A stretch of 64,000 nt of DNA from positions 4,624,359-4,688,358 of the forward strand of contig NC_087075.1 in assembly GCF_026151205.1 (NCBI RefSeq), given 5' to 3'. This DNA is from Bolinopsis microptera (taxonomy: Eukaryota > Ctenophora > Tentaculata > Lobata > Bolinopsidae). Shown piece by piece: positions 63,200 to 64,000 of the stretch. The notes beneath the pieces are model-generated. The model was not told the origin of the DNA. It ran no database searches and saw nothing but the letters and a program-made list of their open reading frames with translations. Each line of letters starts with the position of its first letter. Positions within the stretch are counted from its first letter, which is position 1. The position numbers and the translations under genes were made by a program.

Positions 63200-64000
63200 G
63201 GTAAAGCACATAATTTTGTCATTTTTTGACAATTTTCCGACTGCCTGATATAAACCATGGGTTTTAACCTCGTCTGAAATTCCGATTTAGATGAAACCTC
63301 CACCATGTTATAGTAGACAGTCTAGGCAAGTTCTATCACAAAAATGATCGAAATTGCTGGGGTTGAAGATGTTCAAAAAAATTATTTTGAAAAAATGACA
63401 AAATTAGGTGACTTTACTTAATTTTGTCACCCCGAACCTAATTTTGTCACTTGAAGATTGTGCAAAAAGTAACCGTTTCTCGGTATTTTAGACTACCTGG
63501 ATGCATCATTCGAGCGCTTTTTTACCAACATTGACCTCAAAAATCCCAAAGATATGATGTTTTCATAGTTTTGTAGCTTGATGAAAAGATGACACTTTTT
63601 GGGTATATAATCTTAGAAAATAGCCCCCAAATGCCCCTGAAACCACTGGTATCTTGAAAAACAATTGGTTCTAGGTCTAGGTTGAAATTTTCATGTCTGT
63701 AGATAGATCACTTGCTTAGTAATTTCATCAATTATTTTTTTAGTCATTTTAGATTGAAAAAATCAGATTATCCACCTCGGCGAAAATATGCTATTATAAG
63801 TGTTATGCTATTATAAGTGCCTTATACATATCCTATGGGCAAAAAAACTTCAGAATAGTTGTATAAGGCCATTTTCAACACAATCTGTGATTTACAAGAA
63901 ATTTGAGAAAGGTCGATTTTTTTGACAAAATTAGGTACTTTTGGCAAAATCGAACCTAATTTTGTCACCCTCTGTAACTTAAACAATAATTGCGCTAGAG
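63200..64000. mobile_element. Part of a motif-rich element (CCTAATTTTGTCAC)
   Basis: CCTAATTTTGTCAC or its complement occurs near 63393 (inverted), 63419, 63440, 63917 (inverted) and 63952, with weaker versions near 63210. Some CGAACCTAATTTTGTCACC boxes are complete. No ORF. The element runs off the window end. Confidence 0.45.

Noticed and set aside
1-64000. tRNA, rRNA or prokaryotic operons
   Set aside because: No cloverleaf or rRNA core sequence was recognised. Split exons with GT-AG introns and LINEs exclude a bacterial origin.

Overview
The window is eukaryotic (animal) genomic DNA. It is AT-rich and its real genes are split into many short exons with GT-AG introns. Tandem repeats occupy a large part of it, and it carries both retrotransposons and DNA transposons. 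The gene content (a multi-thioredoxin PDIA5-type protein and a paired-like homeobox gene) and the mobile-element types fit an invertebrate, with a cnidarian the best guess. That guess rests on recognising families, not on a search. No rRNA, tRNA or CRISPR was found.

Layout. 0-8.2 kb: mostly non-coding, with decayed coding fragments, a degenerate LINE ORF1-like piece (minus strand, 4.4-5.0 kb), a tiny TTA-flanked MITE and a hAT MITE with a perfect 8-bp target duplication. 9.1-15.1 kb: a CR1/L2-like LINE (plus strand), split by a 2.03-kb TTAA-flanked transposon. 15.2-16.3 kb: a TA-flanked element carrying a broken small ORF. 18.5-20.7 kb: a long-TIR element with a broken FLYWCH zinc finger. 21.0-26.8 kb: a 9-bp minisatellite, then a 3.9-kb 15-bp minisatellite open as one pentapeptide-repeat frame apart from two TAG codons. 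26.8-31.9 kb: non-coding, with small tandem repeats and MITEs.

31.98-47.60 kb (minus): a complete 13-exon PDIA5-like gene encoding 629 residues: signal peptide, a b-type domain, three CGHC thioredoxin domains, then an extra C-terminal thioredoxin-like domain with CSTC, ending in KDEL. Every exon phase matches. Many of its introns carry private minisatellites, several touching or copying the splice sites. A 5'-truncated LINE, a roughly 244-copy 13-bp array and an ORF1-only retroelement sit inside its introns. 47.9-52.8 kb: a motif-rich palindromic element, inverted repeats, a second non-LTR reverse transcriptase (minus) and a cluster of perfect hairpins. 53.2-59.6 kb (minus): a paired-like (Q50) homeobox gene with a divergent OAR-like tail. 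59.8-60.1 kb: a CACGTG/CCAAT cluster suited to be its promoter. 60.4-62.6 kb: a TIR element with a decayed transposase-like gene. 63.1-64 kb: the start of another motif-rich repeat.

Two themes stand out. Minisatellites in this locus repeatedly grow from splice signals (donor sites; branch-point plus pyrimidine tracts). Several non-autonomous elements are built from many copies of one short motif, inverted between their two halves.
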